DNA of 58,648 nt from Bacteroidota bacterium (GTDB lineage Bacteria > Bacteroidota > Bacteroidia > AKYH767-A > JAHEYN01): contig CANFOZ010000007.1 of assembly GCA_947448795.1 (NCBI GenBank), positions 1 through 58,648 on the forward strand, read 5' to 3'. The position numbers and the translations under genes were made by a program. The stretch's first letter is position 1; every line of letters starts with the position of its first letter. The notes below the pieces were generated by a model. It saw only the letters and a program-made list of their open reading frames with translations, was not told where the DNA came from and did not search any database. Shown one piece after another: positions 1 through 9,405 of this stretch.

Positions 1-1
1 G

Positions 2-3000
2 CCAGCAAAAGCCACCGCGAAAGATTACCTAGCTAAAACGGTAGTTTTCAAACTTACGCCCGACCTGCGCTCAAAAGCCGGACTCAACGGGATTGATGAC
101 GCTTCGCTCAATGCAGCCTTTACAGGCATTGGCGCACAATCGGTTACCAAGCTTTTTCCACATGCAGCTGCACCAGCGCAAGAAAAAAACAAAATCGGGT
201 TGAAGTATGCTGACCTTACTCTTATATATGTAGTAAAATACAACAGCGCACTCACGGTTGAACAAGCTGTAAATAGCATCCTTGCGGCAGGACATGTTTT
301 ATATGCCGAGCCGAAGTTTGTGCACCGTGCAAGCTTTATCCCAAACGACCTTGTAACAACAGGAGGAAGTTCTCAATATGCTATCAAAAAAATCAAGTGC
401 GACTCGGCTTGGGATGTGAACACCACAACAGCACGTGGCGACACCAATGTAGTTATTGGCATTGTTGACACAGGCACCGATACCGATCACCCGGATTTGG
501 TGGGCAAAATAAAATACAACTATGCTGACCCTGTTAACGGCATCGACGACGATCTTGACGGATACATTGACAACTACACCGGTTGGGACATGGCCGACAG
601 TGATAACAACACGTTGGTGGCTGCCACAGGCGGACCTGCACACGGATCGCATGTTTCTGGATGCGCTGCTTCGGCAACAAACAATGGTGTTGGTGTTGCA
701 AGCCCTGGTTTCAACTGCAAATTTTTACCTGTTAAGGCTTCGCAAAATGCAGACGCCAATGCCTATTTAGTAGCTGGTTACGAAGGCATCACCTATGCTG
801 CGGATCATGGCTGTCAAATCATCAATTGCTCATGGGGTGGTGGCTTTTTTAGCTCCATGGGACAGGATGTAATCAATTACGCAACCATCAACAAAGATGC
901 ATTGGTATTTGCAGCAGCAGGTAATGACGGTTTACTTTTGGACTCCTACCCTGCCGCTTATAACTACGTAATTTCTGTTGGTTCAACCACCAGCACCGAT
1001 ACAAAATCATCGTTCTCTAACTATGGTTACACCGTCGACCTTTGCGCACCTGGTAGTAGTATTCGATCTACCTATTTCAACAATACCTACTCTTCTCTAA
1101 GCGGAACTTCAATGGCTTCGCCAACTGCGGCTGGTGCTGGTGCAATCGTAAAATCATTTTACGGAAGCACCTACAACGCTTTGCAAGTAGGTGAAAAGCT
1201 GCGCGTTACCTGCGACAACATCGATGCATTAAACTCAGCCACCTACCGTGGTTTGATGGGCACAGGTCGTGTTAACTTGTATCATGCGCTTATCAACGCT
1301 AGCAAATCGGTGCGTATGATTAACATGTCTTACACCGACAACAACGACAACGGTTTTGTTATTGGCGATACTGTTCGCGTGCTCGGCGACCTTATAAACT
1401 ACTTGGATGCTACTACCAGCCTAAGCGCAACCATTACAACCGCTTCCACTTCGGTAACTATCGTTAATCCAACTATCAACGCAGGAGCTATCAGCACCCT
1501 TGGAACATACAACACCAACGCGAGTCCTTTTTCTTTTAAAATAAATCCGACTGCCGCTGACAATGAAGTTATCGTGTTCAAAATCACGTTTACCGATGGA
1601 AGCTACACCGACATTCAGTACTTCAGTGTAGTTGTCAATGTCGATTTCATCAACATCACTGTGAACGATGTATTCACCACCAATACTAGCAAAGGTTCTA
1701 CCTGCTGGAACGACCAAAGCAACACCCAAGGCCTTGGCTTTAGCTACCACGATTCATCGTTGGTTTATGAAGCAGGACTCATGATTGGAACGGCAGTTAA
1801 TGTTAGCGACAATGACCGTGGAGCAACAGCAGGCACCAACGATGTGGATTTTACAAAAACAGCTGCGATCCGCAAGGATTATCCATCTACAATCTCTGAT
1901 TTTGATTTATCGGGATCTTTCAACGACAACGGCGCGGGTGCTACTAAACTCAACGTTAGCGTGAATCATCGCTCTTTTGCTTGGGTGGCAGCTCCTTACC
2001 GCAAGTTTGTAATCTACCGCTATGTAATCAAAAACAACAACACAACGATGATGGATGGTTTGTATGCTGGTATGTTCGCCGATTGGGATGTTACGGATGC
2101 GACCTACATTACAAACCGCGCCTCCTTTGATGCAACAAACCGCGTGGGTTATGTTTACAACCCAAACACCAACATGCATGGTGGCACGAAACTGCTCACT
2201 CACGATGCCGTGCATGCGTATGCTATCGATAACATTGCTGGCGGAGCTGGTGGTGTGGATGTGTCGGCAGGTTTCACTGCAGCACAAAAATTCCAAGTAC
2301 TTAGCACCGATCGTTTCAACGATGGAACAGGCGGAGCAGGCGAAGACATGATGAATGTTGTTTCTTCTGGTCCGTTCACTTTGTTTGGTGGCGACTCTGT
2401 AGTGGTTGCATTTGCAATGCTTGCCGGTGATGACCTTGCCGACTTGCAAGCCAGTGCAGGCAATGCACAAATTAAATACGACGGTGCCTTTCCGAACGAT
2501 GCAGCTGCATCGGCCGTAACCACTGTTTCTCTTGCACAAAACACCCTTTGCATCGGTGAGGCAGTAGATGTGAGCTTCACGGTATCGAGCGGCTTCAGCC
2601 CATCGAACACCTTCACTGCTATCCTATCCGATGCTACAGGTAGCTTTGCAGGTGCTGTTACCACAATCGGTACAGCCAACGCGGTAACTGGTAGTGGTGT
2701 TGTTCATTGCACCATTCCAGCAGCAGCAACAGCAGGCACAGGCTATCGTATTTTGGTTAAAGGATATAATCCAGCGTATACAGTTGGTCCAGACAATGGC
2801 ACCGCACTGACTTTAGAGGCCTGTGTTGCAGGAATCGAAGACGCTAACCTAACTAGCCTTTCTGCCTACCCGAACCCGTCTAACGGCAGCTTCGAACTGA
2901 AAGGAATTACTGTACAAAACGCAAATGTGAAAGTCACAGACATCACAGGTCGCGTGGTTTTGAATGAAAGCAAAAATCTTCCTGCAATGCTCGATCTTTC

Positions 3001-3079
3001 AGCTCAAGCGAAAGGTGTTTACATGGTGGAAGTGAGCAAAGGCAGCCAAAAACAAATGATCCGCCTGATGGTTAAATAG
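2..3079 (+). CDS. Secreted subtilisin-like serine protease (S8) with T9SS type A sorting domain, 5'-truncated
   Basis: The frame is open from the first complete codon of the window, so the real start lies upstream; the internal TTG at 200 is not a credible start. The catalytic triad is visible, numbered from the first codon here: Asp156 in VDTGTD, His214 in HGSHVSG and Ser370 in GTSMASP, the usual Asp-His-Ser order of family S8. The residues before Asp156 resemble an inhibitor_I9-like propeptide. After the catalytic domain come about 550 residues of beta-rich extracellular modules. The last ~75 residues form a T9SS type A C-terminal domain (YPNPSNG, then ITGRVV, then AKGVYMVEV). The protein is therefore predicted to be exported by Sec, then T9SS, and to degrade extracellular protein. 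Its 3' end overlaps the convergent DUF167 gene by 8 bp. Family call is sure; substrate is unknown. Confidence 0.95.
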   Translation, partial: PAKATAKDYLAKTVVFKLTPDLRSKAGLNGIDDASLNAAFTGIGAQSVTKLFPHAAAPAQEKNKIGLKYADLTLIYVVKYNSALTVEQAVNSILAAGHVLYAEPKFVHRASFIPNDLVTTGGSSQYAIKKIKCDSAWDVNTTTARGDTNVVIGIVDTGTDTDHPDLVGKIKYNYADPVNGIDDDLDGYIDNYTGWDMADSDNNTLVAATGGPAHGSHVSGCAASATNNGVGVASPGFNCKFLPVKASQNADANAYLVAGYEGITYAADHGCQIINCSWGGGFFSSMGQDVINYATINKDALVFAAAGNDGLLLDSYPAAYNYVISVGSTTSTDTKSSFSNYGYTVDLCAPGSSIRSTYFNNTYSSLSGTSMASPTAAGAGAIVKSFYGSTYNALQVGEKLRVTCDNIDALNSATYRGLMGTGRVNLYHALINASKSVRMINMSYTDNNDNGFVIGDTVRVLGDLINYLDATTSLSATITTASTSVTIVNPTINAGAISTLGTYNTNASPFSFKINPTAADNEVIVFKITFTDGSYTDIQYFSVVVNVDFINITVNDVFTTNTSKGSTCWNDQSNTQGLGFSYHDSSLVYEAGLMIGTAVNVSDNDRGATAGTNDVDFTKTAAIRKDYPSTISDFDLSGSFNDNGAGATKLNVSVNHRSFAWVAAPYRKFVIYRYVIKNNNTTMMDGLYAGMFADWDVTDATYITNRASFDATNRVGYVYNPNTNMHGGTKLLTHDAVHAYAIDNIAGGAGGVDVSAGFTAAQKFQVLSTDRFNDGTGGAGEDMMNVVSSGPFTLFGGDSVVVAFAMLAGDDLADLQASAGNAQIKYDGAFPNDAAASAVTTVSLAQNTLCIGEAVDVSFTVSSGFSPSNTFTAILSDATGSFAGAVTTIGTANAVTGSGVVHCTIPAAATAGTGYRILVKGYNPAYTVGPDNGTALTLEACVAGIEDANLTSLSAYPNPSNGSFELKGITVQNANVKVTDITGRVVLNESKNLPAMLDLSAQAKGVYMVEVSKGSQKQMIRLMVK

Positions 3080-3335
3080 CACTTTTTCGAAGGAGCTCCA
3101 GGATGTGTTGCTCATCGGCCAGAATCTCAAGAGTCTTAAATCTTGTGGTCTGTCCCTTGAGCAACACTATTTTGGTACGGGGCAGATCCAACACCACTGC
3201 AAGATAAGAAACCAGTGCTGCATTGGCTTTTCCATCAACAGCTGGAGCCGCAATGCGCACTTTCAATTCGCCCGCAGCATCAAAGGCATGTGCGTTTTTC
3301 GAAGCGCCTGGTTTAATAGTCAGATGAAGTTTCAT
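3072..3335 (-). CDS. DUF167 (YggU-like) small protein
   Basis: An 87-residue protein of the DUF167/YggU family, recognised by the pattern MKLHLTIKPGASKN at the start, then VRIAAPAVDGKANAAL, and later the KGQTTRFK segment typical of this fold. The molecular function of the family is not established. I chose the ATG at 3335 because the family begins with this beta strand; the frame could extend to 3377 but that adds 14 atypical residues. A near-consensus -7 box on the minus strand (TACTTTCG, 3365-3372) fits the shorter start. The gene is divergent from the metallo-hydrolase gene and its end overlaps the S8 protease gene by 8 bp. Confidence 0.85.
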   Translation of the reverse strand: MKLHLTIKPGASKNAHAFDAAGELKVRIAAPAVDGKANAALVSYLAVVLDLPRTKIVLLKGQTTRFKTLEILADEQHILELLRKSAI

Positions 3336-3388
3336 ACCTTCGATAAAGAGTCCATAAACAGATACGAAAGTACTCATTCGACAAGAAC

Positions 3389-4891
3389 GTGAAGATTACC
3401 TATATCAGTCATGCTACCTTGCTTATCGAAGCCGATGGTCTAAAGATCGCAACCGATCCTTGGGTGATGGGCAGCGCTTATTGTGAGCAGTGGTATCTTT
3501 TCCCAAAACCAATAGCCCCCGAACTGATACACAAGGCTGATGTGGTGCTGTATTCACACGGCCACGAAGATCATCTGCATATCGAGAGTTTAAAAACCAT
3601 TGACAAGAACGCGAAGGTGTTCTATCCTTACTCGTGGTATCCAGGCACCCCTGCCTTTTTCGCAGGACTTGGATTTTCAAATAACAAAGAGCTTCTTAAC
3701 GAGCATACTATTCACTTATCAAAGCATGTTCGCGTTACCTATCTTGCTAATAATTTAGACACGGTGATGGTGATTGAACATGGGACGGAAGTGCTAGTCA
3801 ATATCAACGACGCGCTCCCCTCCGCTTCGCCGGCAATGATACAACACATGCTTGCTAAAATAAAAAAGCGGTGGCCGAAAATTGATTACGTATTCTCCAG
3901 CTACGGCTCTGCTAGCTACTTTCCAAACACTGTTCACTATGCTGGCAAGAACGACGAAGAGATAGGTCTGCTGCGCGAACGTTTCTTCTTGAATAATTTC
4001 TGCACACTCGTAGATAGCCTGTCGCCAAAGGTCGCCGTGCCTTTCGCTAGCGATTTTGTATTGTTGGATGACCATCAGCGGTGGATCAATAAAATAAAGT
4101 TTCCGAGGCACGAAATCGCTGCTTATTTTGAAAAACAAACCAAGGCTACAAACATTCACATTGCAGCAGCCTATCCTGGCGATGTCTTTCAAGACATGCA
4201 GCATCAAAAGCTTTCTCTATATCACAAGGATGTTCAAGAGGATGGTCTCTTAGCCCGTGTAGATGGGGATTTCAAAGCGGAGATTGCGCATAAGAAGAAT
4301 ATCCAGCCATTGCCAATAGAAGATCACGAGGACTTGCTATCACTTATAAAAAGACATATCCTGGCCAAGCAATACATCATCCCTGATGCGACGCGAGCAA
4401 CACTAAAATTCGGTCTACAGGTGACTGATGCACCATCAAACACTTTGTTGGTCGTGGATTTCAGACAGGGAGATGTGCGTTTTAACACCTGCGACACCTT
4501 ACCGCCGGATTTGGACCTGCATATTGCGATTGGCAGTAAAATCATTCGGTATGCCTTAGAGCAGGAATGGGGTGGCGATGCAATTATCATCGGCTATGGC
4601 GCGGAAGTGCATATTTATCACGAAGATGCGGTGCGAAAGGAATTGGAGAACTACTGCATTCGCTTGCTAAGCCGTTATCCCAACATGAAGGAATATCTTC
4701 CAAAAGCTCCTCTACGAGGAATTCGCTATTTATTATCGGACGATATCAAACGCAGCAACCTACTTCGGCGCTTCAGTGGGAAGGCCGGAAACCAATTGGA
4801 GTATACCGATTCCTTGCTAGGTATGCGCGATCTTTGGCTCACAAAAGGCAAGTGCGAGGTTTGCAAAGCCTGCAACATCGCCTATGAATAA
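3389..4891 (+). CDS. Metallo-beta-lactamase-fold hydrolase with C-terminal extension and Cys tail
   Basis: This 500-residue protein starts at GTG. The N-terminal half is a metallo-beta-lactamase fold of the UlaG/CMAH-like type: MKITYISHATLLIEADG, then DPWVMGSA, and the metal motif HGHEDH at residues 57-62. The segment around DPWVMGSAYCEQW resembles the MBL domain of CMP-Neu5Ac hydroxylase, but no Rieske domain is present here. Residues ~310-450 form a second alpha/beta region that could be SCP2-like; this is a guess. The extreme C-terminus has three cysteines (CEVCKAC), possibly a metal or Fe-S site. It is probably transcribed alone. Fold assignment is firm; substrate is unknown. Confidence 0.75.
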   Translation: MKITYISHATLLIEADGLKIATDPWVMGSAYCEQWYLFPKPIAPELIHKADVVLYSHGHEDHLHIESLKTIDKNAKVFYPYSWYPGTPAFFAGLGFSNNKELLNEHTIHLSKHVRVTYLANNLDTVMVIEHGTEVLVNINDALPSASPAMIQHMLAKIKKRWPKIDYVFSSYGSASYFPNTVHYAGKNDEEIGLLRERFFLNNFCTLVDSLSPKVAVPFASDFVLLDDHQRWINKIKFPRHEIAAYFEKQTKATNIHIAAAYPGDVFQDMQHQKLSLYHKDVQEDGLLARVDGDFKAEIAHKKNIQPLPIEDHEDLLSLIKRHILAKQYIIPDATRATLKFGLQVTDAPSNTLLVVDFRQGDVRFNTCDTLPPDLDLHIAIGSKIIRYALEQEWGGDAIIIGYGAEVHIYHEDAVRKELENYCIRLLSRYPNMKEYLPKAPLRGIRYLLSDDIKRSNLLRRFSGKAGNQLEYTDSLLGMRDLWLTKGKCEVCKACNIAYE

Positions 4892-4963
4892 AATTGTTAA
4901 TAGTTTATTGATAAGTAGAAAAAGGCGCACCGGCCGGGCATAATAATTTTCGTAATATTGCAT

Positions 4964-4993
4964 CCCGGATAGTCGTTTGCCTTCCGGGTTTTT
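4964..4993 (+). terminator. Hairpin plus T-run between MBL gene and pyrG
   Basis: CCCGGA (4964-4969) pairs with TCCGGG (4983-4988) and is followed by five T. It fits an intrinsic terminator for the metallo-hydrolase gene. It also lies in the likely leader of pyrG, because a -7-like box (TAATATTG, 4953-4960) sits just before it, so an attenuator is possible. Confidence 0.5.
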
Positions 4994-5040
4994 GATTCTC
5001 CACCGGCCTTATTCATTTTCATTTAACACATTCTTGCGGA

Positions 5041-6642
5041 ATGCCTAAATATATTTTTGTAACGGGTGGTGTTACATCTTCCTTGGGTAAAGGAATCATC
5101 GCCGCTTCTCTTGCCAAACTTTTACAGGCCAGAGGCTATACTGTAACCATTCAGAAGCTCGACCCTTACATCAATGTTGATCCAGGCACACTGAATCCGT
5201 ATGAGCATGGAGAGTGCTTCGTTACTGACGATGGCGCCGAGACCGACCTCGACCTTGGGCATTACGAACGCTTCCTCAATGTACCAACATCACAGGCAAA
5301 TAATGTAACTACGGGCAAGATCTACCAAACGGTGATCAACAAGGAACGCGAAGGTGCTTACTTAGGTAAAACAGTGCAAGTTATTCCGCACATCACCGAC
5401 GAGATCAAACGACGCATCAAGTTGCTCGGTGAAACTGGCAAGTTCGAGATTATCATCACCGAAATCGGTGGTACAGTAGGTGACATCGAGTCGCTTCCTT
5501 ATATAGAGGCCGTTCGTCAAATGAAATGGGAGCTCGGTTCGAATAATGGCTTGGTTATCCATCTCACCTTGGTGCCTTATCTGGCAGCCGCAGGCGAATT
5601 GAAAACCAAACCTACACAGCACTCAGTGAAAGCGCTTTTGGAGTCTGGTGTTCAGCCCGACATACTCGTTTGTCGTACCGAGAAACACATCACCAAAGAG
5701 ATTCGACGCAAGATTGCCTTGTTCTGCAATGTCACGCCCAACGCGGTTTTAGAGAGTATCGACGCCGAATCAATCTACGATGTGCCGCTATTGATGTTGA
5801 AAGAACACCTCGACGAAGTGGTGCTTTCAAAATTAAAACTATCACAACGCAACGAGCCGAACCTCGATAATTGGAAAAGTTTTTTGGCGAAGCTAAAGAA
5901 CCCTACCTCGGAGATCCGCATCGGCATCATCGGCAAATATATTGAGCTTAAAGATGCTTATAAATCCATTGCCGAAGCCTTGATTCATGCTGGCGTTTCA
6001 AACGAGTGCAAGGTGAATGTGAGCTGGATTCACTCGGAGCACATCACTGCCGAAAATGCGCAATCGCAGCTCGGCAAACTCAAAGGTATTTTGGTTGCAC
6101 CTGGCTTTGGCGATCGTGGCATAGAAGGCAAGATCGCTGCCATCAAATTCGCCCGCGAAAACAAGATTCCTTTTCTTGGCATCTGTCTTGGCATGCAATG
6201 CGCAGTGATTGAGTTTGCTCGTAATGTATTGGGCCGCGCCGACGCACACTCCACTGAAATGAACCCAAGCACCAAAAATCCAGTGATTGACATCATGGAG
6301 AGCCAGAAAGCGATAACCGCAAAAGGCGGCACGATGCGCTTGGGTGACAACCTCTGCCAACTCACAAAACCGTCCAAGGCGTATCAAGTATATGGTAAAA
6401 TCAAGATCCATGAACGCCATCGTCATCGTTACGAATTCAACAACAAATTCCTAAAAGAATTCGAAACGGCGGGTATGCTAGCCACTGGCATCAATCCCGA
6501 AGGCAACTTGGTTGAGATAGTAGAATTGCGCGACCATCCATGGTTCATAGGTGTTCAGTTTCATCCTGAATACAGAAGCACGGTGGAAAATCCGCATCCA
6601 CTCTTCGCCCGCTTTGTAAAGGCAGCATTAGAAAATCGTTGA
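5041..6642 (+). CDS. pyrG: CTP synthase
   Basis: CTP synthase makes CTP from UTP, ATP and glutamine in the cytoplasm, the last step of pyrimidine nucleotide synthesis. At 533 residues it has normal length. The N-terminal synthetase domain shows [16 protein letters not shown] and the conserved [18 protein letters not shown] stretch. The C-terminal class I glutamine amidotransferase domain shows the nucleophile Cys382 in GICLGMQ and the HPEY motif near residue 507. The ATG start matches the family. It has its own upstream region with a hairpin that may be a terminator of the previous gene or a regulatory leader. Confidence 0.98.
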   Translation: MPKYIFVTGGVTSSLGKGIIAASLAKLLQARGYTVTIQKLDPYINVDPGTLNPYEHGECFVTDDGAETDLDLGHYERFLNVPTSQANNVTTGKIYQTVINKEREGAYLGKTVQVIPHITDEIKRRIKLLGETGKFEIIITEIGGTVGDIESLPYIEAVRQMKWELGSNNGLVIHLTLVPYLAAAGELKTKPTQHSVKALLESGVQPDILVCRTEKHITKEIRRKIALFCNVTPNAVLESIDAESIYDVPLLMLKEHLDEVVLSKLKLSQRNEPNLDNWKSFLAKLKNPTSEIRIGIIGKYIELKDAYKSIAEALIHAGVSNECKVNVSWIHSEHITAENAQSQLGKLKGILVAPGFGDRGIEGKIAAIKFARENKIPFLGICLGMQCAVIEFARNVLGRADAHSTEMNPSTKNPVIDIMESQKAITAKGGTMRLGDNLCQLTKPSKAYQVYGKIKIHERHRHRYEFNNKFLKEFETAGMLATGINPEGNLVEIVELRDHPWFIGVQFHPEYRSTVENPHPLFARFVKAALENR

Positions 6643-6661
6643 TCATACGTTTCTTCGCACA

Positions 6662-8485
6662 ATGCTTCGAGGCCTTCCATCGATGAGCAAAAAACACAGC
6701 GCGCATTATGTTTATTTTCTGTTGTGTCTTGTTCTTTGGATCTACCTTGCCCTGCGTGCCTACCATGTGCCTTTGGCGCACGATGAAATTTCAACTTTTC
6801 ACCGCTATGTGCACACAGGCCGATTCATGCCTCCTGGTGCGCATCCAGATGCCAACAACCACATTCTTAACTCGGCCCTGAGCTGGGCTTTTTATTCCCT
6901 CTTTGGCTCATCGGCCTTTGTGCTGCGACTTGGTAATTTACTCTGCGCACCGCTATTCTTTTATTTTTGGTTCCGAATAGCTAGCCAACTTAAACATCTT
7001 GCTATTCGTTGGATCTTTCTCCTTTCCTTTGTTGGCTCCACCTATTTCCTTGAATTCTTTGCGTTATCGCGCGGCTATGGTATGTCAATGGCCTTTTTAG
7101 CAGGCGGTCTTTGGCATCTTATCAGGCTGCTAAAAGACAATCGGCAAAAAGATCGGGTACTCACCTTGCTTTGGCTCCTTCTAGCCGTATGCGCCAACCT
7201 TACACTGATCAATACGCTTTTGCTTGTTTCTGCTGGAATGGCAGTGCATCTCTTTAGTCGACAAGGCAGCAGGTGGCTAAGTGCAACCATCATCCTTGTT
7301 ATGGGCTTTCTACCCGCAGCCGTTTTTACGGTGCTGCTTTTGCACATGAAAAAACTTGGCTTGCTGTATTACGGCAACACCAGTGGCTTTTATCAATTGA
7401 CGATAAAATCACTTGCTGCAGTAATCACTGAATCAGACAGCTTGCTTTTTCCCTTATTTGCACTTCTTTTATTTGGCCTAAGCACCGTGCTTGTTTTTTT
7501 TAAGATAAAAAAAGACAAGAGGCATTGGTCATCGCTCTTTCAAGAAAGCTATCTTTTCTATTTGCTATTGCTTGGCAATCTAGTAGCTGTTATCCTTTCC
7601 GCCAAACTCTTTCATGCCAACTATCCAGAAGATAGAACGGGTTTGTATTTCTTTCCCTTACTCATCGGCGCCTCGTGCTTCCTTGCTAGTGATCACCTAC
7701 AAAACACCCGCGGACAAGACGTGCTGCTTTTTCTTGTTCCTTTGCTTTTGCTTCCTACTCACCTCATTAAAAAACTCAACTTAGACCATTCCTCGTATTA
7801 CCACGAAGACACCATTCCTGCCCGATTCTACAAGACGGTTCACGCGTTTCAAAAAGAGTGCGATTACCCTCCATCTATTGGTGGTTATAGACAAAGACAA
7901 TTGTGTTGGTACTACTTGAATTACAGAAACGGCGGCACGGGCAGCGCAATTCACTACAGCAACTATCCAGACACCACGGATGAGTATCAGATTACCCGTG
8001 GCTCTTTATTTCCGAATTGGCAGCTGTGCTACGATTCATTGGACTACGAGCCTGCCTCCGACTTTTTGTTGTTGAAACGCAAAAAGCCATTGCTCATCTC
8101 TACACTAGCCACAAGTATAAACATAGCAACGAAAGGCGTTTGCAAGAGCGAATACACGACCTTGATGGAGGGCGCGCTAGACAGTACCTGCGGCAGAAAC
8201 ATGGAATGGCGCTTCGACCTTACTGTTGAAAGTGCATCCGCACCCTTCGAAGCATGGGTGGTATTGAGCTTGTTTGATGCCGACGGCAAAGATGCGGGAT
8301 ACGAATACATCGCATTAGATTGGCTAAAAACCCAATGGAAAAAAGGAGACGGTCACTTGTTGAACAGCTTACGCGCCACACAGATCGATCCGCGCGCTGT
8401 GCGCTATGTCTTGTATCTTTGGAATCAGCGGCAAGTCCCTTATGAGTTGCGTCAAGGTAAGGTGGAGGCATGTCGGCTTTACTAG
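6662..8485 (+). CDS. GT-C fold multi-pass membrane glycosyltransferase-like protein
   Basis: A 607-residue integral membrane protein with about 10 hydrophobic helices in the first 380 residues and a soluble C-terminal domain. An Asp-Glu pair follows the first helix (PLAHDEISTF), the hallmark of GT-C glycosyltransferases of the GT39/GT83 (ArnT/PMT-like) type that use polyprenyl-phosphate sugars. A PDANNHILN segment follows, also usual in this group. The donor and acceptor cannot be read from sequence. Two in-frame ATGs exist (6662 and 6683); the second, giving MSKKHSAHYVYF, would place the first helix nearer the N-terminus. It begins 19 bp after pyrG and may be cotranscribed. Confidence 0.7.
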   Translation: MLRGLPSMSKKHSAHYVYFLLCLVLWIYLALRAYHVPLAHDEISTFHRYVHTGRFMPPGAHPDANNHILNSALSWAFYSLFGSSAFVLRLGNLLCAPLFFYFWFRIASQLKHLAIRWIFLLSFVGSTYFLEFFALSRGYGMSMAFLAGGLWHLIRLLKDNRQKDRVLTLLWLLLAVCANLTLINTLLLVSAGMAVHLFSRQGSRWLSATIILVMGFLPAAVFTVLLLHMKKLGLLYYGNTSGFYQLTIKSLAAVITESDSLLFPLFALLLFGLSTVLVFFKIKKDKRHWSSLFQESYLFYLLLLGNLVAVILSAKLFHANYPEDRTGLYFFPLLIGASCFLASDHLQNTRGQDVLLFLVPLLLLPTHLIKKLNLDHSSYYHEDTIPARFYKTVHAFQKECDYPPSIGGYRQRQLCWYYLNYRNGGTGSAIHYSNYPDTTDEYQITRGSLFPNWQLCYDSLDYEPASDFLLLKRKKPLLISTLATSINIATKGVCKSEYTTLMEGALDSTCGRNMEWRFDLTVESASAPFEAWVVLSLFDADGKDAGYEYIALDWLKTQWKKGDGHLLNSLRATQIDPRAVRYVLYLWNQRQVPYELRQGKVEACRLY

Positions 8486-8517
8486 GCAATTCTACTTTTT
8501 AATCAGTCAATTTATCG

Positions 8518-8525
8518 TAGTTTTG
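8518..8525 (+). promoter_or_regulatory. -7 box (TAGTTTTG) of the DUF3822 gene
   Basis: A perfect match to the Bacteroidota -7 consensus TAnnTTTG. Predicted transcription starts near 8529, upstream of the conserved N-terminus of the DUF3822 protein and far upstream of the first conventional start codon at 8767. Confidence 0.6.
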
Positions 8526-8550
8526 TAAAGCGAAACACAATTAGCACGCC

Positions 8551-9405
8551 ATCGAACCGATTTTTAAAATACACGACGAATCACTGAAGCATGAAGAGAG
8601 TGCTCATTACTCTTTATCGCTTCGCCTATCTGGGCACGGATTCGCTTTCGCGATACAAGATAGCAAGCGCAACAAATTCATAGCCCTCGAGAGCTACGAC
8701 CTTAGTCAGCAGGCAGCAGCGGGGCTTTATACAAAAGAGCTGCAAGACATCATTAGCACCAGCGCCTTGTTAAAATTAAAATACGAGCATGTGCATGTGG
8801 CTATTGCCAATGTACCTGTAACTCTTGTTCCTGCTGCCGTCTATGAGGAGTCGACGCGATATAAATACTTGGCATTTAATCATACATTGGAAGCATTAAC
8901 CCGCATTCAATCCGACCCAATAAAAGCAATTGACGCCTGGAATATTTATGCAATGCCACAGGCAACGTATGAATTGATGCAACGCTATTTTCCTGGCTTC
9001 ACTTTACATCACTGCTCAACGGCTTTGCTTACCGCAGTGCTTGCGCAATTCAAACACACTGTAGAAAAAACCTTGATTCTGCATATACAACAAGAAGGTT
9101 TCGAAATTGTGGTGACAGAAAACAACCGACTCAATTATTACAATGCCTTCAAACACCAATCGCCTGAAGACTTGATGTATTTCCTCATGTTTGTTTGCGA
9201 AGAGGTGAAGCTCAATCCGGAGCAAATAGAGGTTGTGTTGATTGGGGAGTTGGAGAAAAAATCAGCCATCTACGGATTGCTTTTCAAATACTTCCGGAAT
9301 TTACGCTTCGGTGAACGCAGCGATAGTTTTAAATACAGTTATGGTTTCGACGAGCTGCCAAAACATTTTTATTACAACCTGTTAAGCCAGCCACTTTGCG
9401 TATAA
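8551..9405 (+). CDS. DUF3822 family protein, apparently with a non-canonical start codon
   Basis: The frame encodes a DUF3822 protein, a Bacteroidota family of about 260-280 residues with an actin-like-fold appearance and no established function. The conserved start region (HYSLSLRLSGHGFAFAI, then KFIALESY) is translated from ~8600 and is needed for full length. In-frame stop TAG at 8542 closes the frame. Between it and TTG 8767 there is no ATG, GTG or TTG, so an annotator limited to those would cut 72 residues. Candidates are ATC 8551, ATT 8560, ATA 8569 or CTG 8584; I chose ATC 8551 because it gives IEPIFKIHDESL. The 3' end overlaps rsmD by 10 bp, which suggests translational coupling. The start is uncertain; the family is likely. 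Confidence 0.7.
   Translation: MEPIFKIHDESLKHEESAHYSLSLRLSGHGFAFAIQDSKRNKFIALESYDLSQQAAAGLYTKELQDIISTSALLKLKYEHVHVAIANVPVTLVPAAVYEESTRYKYLAFNHTLEALTRIQSDPIKAIDAWNIYAMPQATYELMQRYFPGFTLHHCSTALLTAVLAQFKHTVEKTLILHIQQEGFEIVVTENNRLNYYNAFKHQSPEDLMYFLMFVCEEVKLNPEQIEVVLIGELEKKSAIYGLLFKYFRNLRFGERSDSFKYSYGFDELPKHFYYNLLSQPLCV

Noticed and set aside
200-202. TTG as the start of the S8 protease
   Set aside because: The frame continues unbroken to the window edge with a propeptide-like sequence, so the gene begins outside the window.
1907-2539. 210-codon minus-strand ORF inside the S8 protease gene
   Set aside because: Cys/His-rich shadow frame opposite a well-defined secreted protease; no support of its own.
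8767-8769. TTG as the start of the DUF3822 protein
   Set aside because: It would remove 72 residues that include the conserved first strands of the family.
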